Below are positions 61,980-64,000 of a stretch of 64,000 nt of DNA, in pieces. The position numbers and the translations under genes are program-made. Positions within the stretch are counted from its first letter, which is position 1. Every line of letters begins with the position of its first letter. The notes below the pieces were generated by a model. The model was not told the origin of the DNA. It saw only the letters and a program-made list of their open reading frames with translations, and made no database searches. The stretch comes from Polyodon spathula (taxonomy: Eukaryota > Chordata > Actinopteri > Acipenseriformes > Polyodontidae), in contig NC_054538.1 of the NCBI RefSeq assembly GCF_017654505.1, forward strand, positions 58,961,684 through 59,025,683, written 5' to 3'.

Positions 61980-63095
61980 ACAGGTAGGCCTTCTCCAAAA
62001 ACAAACAAACAAAAAAGAACAACAATATTAATATGTATAGGGGACAGGGTGTACATTCTCTTACCTGCTTATTTATTAAACTCTTCCACTTCTCTGTGTT
62101 AGAATTTGCGCTGCGTTGTATGTGTCAGTTGGTCTGTTGCAGGTTTATTTTTACTTTCAAGACATGCTTTCAGATTGCATACATGATTCCAGACAGCATT
62201 TAGTGAGGAAATGTAATTGAAGATGTTGAAAGTCAGAGCTCCCTTCATGGAGTGTAATCACAATGGAGAGAAACAGGTCAGCTGCAGTGCATAATAAGAT
62301 TAGTTGGTGGCTTGAAACTCATGTATAAGATTGTCTGTGTATAATACTTATATTAGCTACTAGTAGAAGCTACTAGTAAATGCTGCCACTTGACAAGTGT
62401 TCATGTTAAACCCTGCGCGTTCATGTGAATGAGATTGGCATACTAAACATAAGGACCCTAATAAATCATGCAATGCTTGTAACAGCAAAGTTCTACAGTA
62501 AATGTATTCTGTTTGAAATTGTTGCCAATTCTGTACATATCCACTGTTGCTAGGCAGTAGTGAAACAGCTTCCGGGAGCACGGCTAACTTTTAAATTTGT
62601 AAACAAATTGATATAGTGCTGAAAAGGAAGCCCAGCTTTGGTAATGTTAAAATTAGAAAGCTATTTTGAAACATCTACTGTTGACTTTCTGTGAAAGGAT
62701 GGAGTAACGTCAACATTTGCACTGGCCATTAAAAGTACAACCAGGTATGTGCCTTGTTTTGGATTATTTACAGGTTGTTGAATAAACCAAGTAACTTGAA
62801 CAAAGAAATCTTTTCTTGGACATTGTTTGTACACTGCATGAACCCGACCGGCTTCTGCACTTAAACTTTTGCGGCTTTCACTTTTTATGTCTGCTGTAGT
62901 ACACATACGTATTTGCCTTTTATTCTTTATTTTTATTTGAATACACGGAAATGTTGGCCCCCCGTGCATTCAAATAGGAAACTATTCCAAATTTCCATCC
63001 CTACTAATATGTCCCCTCATGCTCTCGTTATTTATATGTCACCAGAAACCCTTGATAGAGTTATAGCCTTAATATGCACAGTTGAGTGTACAGTA
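61980..63095. other. Stretch without features
   Basis: No gene or repeat recognised apart from the 26-base inverted match at 62232-62257. Confidence 0.45.
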
Positions 63096-63099
63096 TTCC

Positions 63100-63149
<50 letters not shown>
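63100..63149. repeat. (AAT)n microsatellite
   Basis: About 16 AAT units. Confidence 0.95.
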
Positions 63150-63152
<3 letters not shown>

Positions 63153-64000
63153 TTAAAATACCTGAATCCCAGTAGATACTTAAACCACCTCGGCTATTTT
63201 TTCTCTATTTACCATTTGGTTTAAAGAAGCTTAAGGGCTAGTTTCAGCTGATCTAAGTTGTTAATAAATAATTGCTTGGTATGGCCTTTTTGTGGAAAAT
63301 TGCGTGATTATATCACAAAACAAAATCTTCACTGCAGAAGTCTTGTTAATATGTGGTATGGCTTTCAAACTTGCTGCCATAAAAAAATCAATTTGCGTGG
63401 CTTTTACCGTGAGAAGGCGATTTATTTATCCACCCTTTTGTTTTCTAGCCATACCATGATTTTCTTTTTTTCTTTTAAAGGAATACATGCAATACCGCAT
63501 AACCATGTGCAATACTAATGATATACTGCACTGCCAAAAATAATTAGTTTGTGATTCCATTGCCAATACAAGCCTCCCTCTGCATATTTCTAAACTTAAA
63601 TACTACCAGATCACACATAGTATATTTTAGTCTGAGGTAAATGCTTTTAAGAGTCACAACCACTTACTAACAGTCCCAAGGCAGCAGTGAGCCTTGTATG
63701 TTCATCACACCACTTACAAAGAGATAATCAATAAATCAGTTGGACACAACGTAGGTTTGTGAATAAGCCAGGTTTGCTATTAATTGTGGTTAACTAATCA
63801 GCCTGACTGTGTCTCATTTATTGCTTATATAGAAAGCATGTAAAAAAAAACCAAAAAAACAACCTCTAAATAGCACTGCCATTCCTGCTACCCACTGAGT
63901 AAACACAGGTGTGTGCTACAGTAACCTTCCTCAAATTCCTCTTACCCCTGCTCAATCACATGCTCCTGATTGGACCAATGCATGCGTAGGTTTATTTAAT
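63150..64000. other. Stretch without features
   Basis: AT-rich; nothing recognised on either strand. Confidence 0.45.

Overview
This window looks like repeat-rich, non-coding DNA from a ray-finned fish, possibly a sturgeon/paddlefish-type or other non-teleost fish. The taxon is an inference from the repeats: Tc1, hAT, piggyBac, DIRS/Ngaro, CACTA-like and L2-like elements occur together with a dispersed repeat at about 1.77 kb that I associate with fish genomes. No intact cellular protein gene, exon, tRNA or rRNA could be supported. Nearly every protein-like reading frame is a broken transposase or reverse transcriptase. The stretches between them look like ordinary AT-rich intergenic or intronic sequence.

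Layout. 0-10 kb is mostly unique AT-rich DNA with a SINE (1.3 kb), a palindromic hAT-type MITE split by another repeat (1.7-2.05 kb) and a short-TIR non-autonomous element (4.0-4.5 kb). 10-16 kb holds an internally deleted piggyBac element, a probable LTR and a decayed DIRS/Ngaro-type retrotransposon (gag-like frames, then a reverse transcriptase with an LDD motif). The retrotransposon is followed by a Tc1 element with TIRs of about 270 bp and an inverted internal segment. 16-21.6 kb holds two Tc1 fragments, two copies of a BED-finger hAT 5' end and a minus-strand solo LTR. 21.6-24.3 kb is a three-deep nest: a solo LTR inside a CACTA-like element inside a pogo/Tigger-like element. 24.6-28.6 kb and 32 kb carry more LTRs, several with clean 5-bp target duplications. 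35-37.3 kb is an element with inverted repeats of about 200 bp. 39.0-42.1 kb is a nearly complete but frameshifted hAT transposon with an 8-bp duplication. 42.3-44.2 kb and 49.2-50.1 kb are two Tc1 copies of one family. 44.3-45.4 kb is the 3' end of an L2-like LINE. 50.1-51.9 kb is an element with inverted arms of about 500 bp. 53.4-62 kb carries four more LTRs in otherwise unique DNA.

How it fits together. The window records successive transposon insertions. Most LTR elements are reduced to single LTRs, and many DNA transposons are non-autonomous or internally deleted. Long AT microsatellites sit repeatedly at the edges or centres of inverted-repeat elements. The SINE at 1.3 kb shares its 3' tail with the L2-like LINE at 44.3 kb, which points to LINE-driven mobilisation. 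Nothing here suggests an intact, currently active element. The least ordinary candidates are the CACTA-like element with its conserved protein fragment and the two long-inverted-repeat elements.
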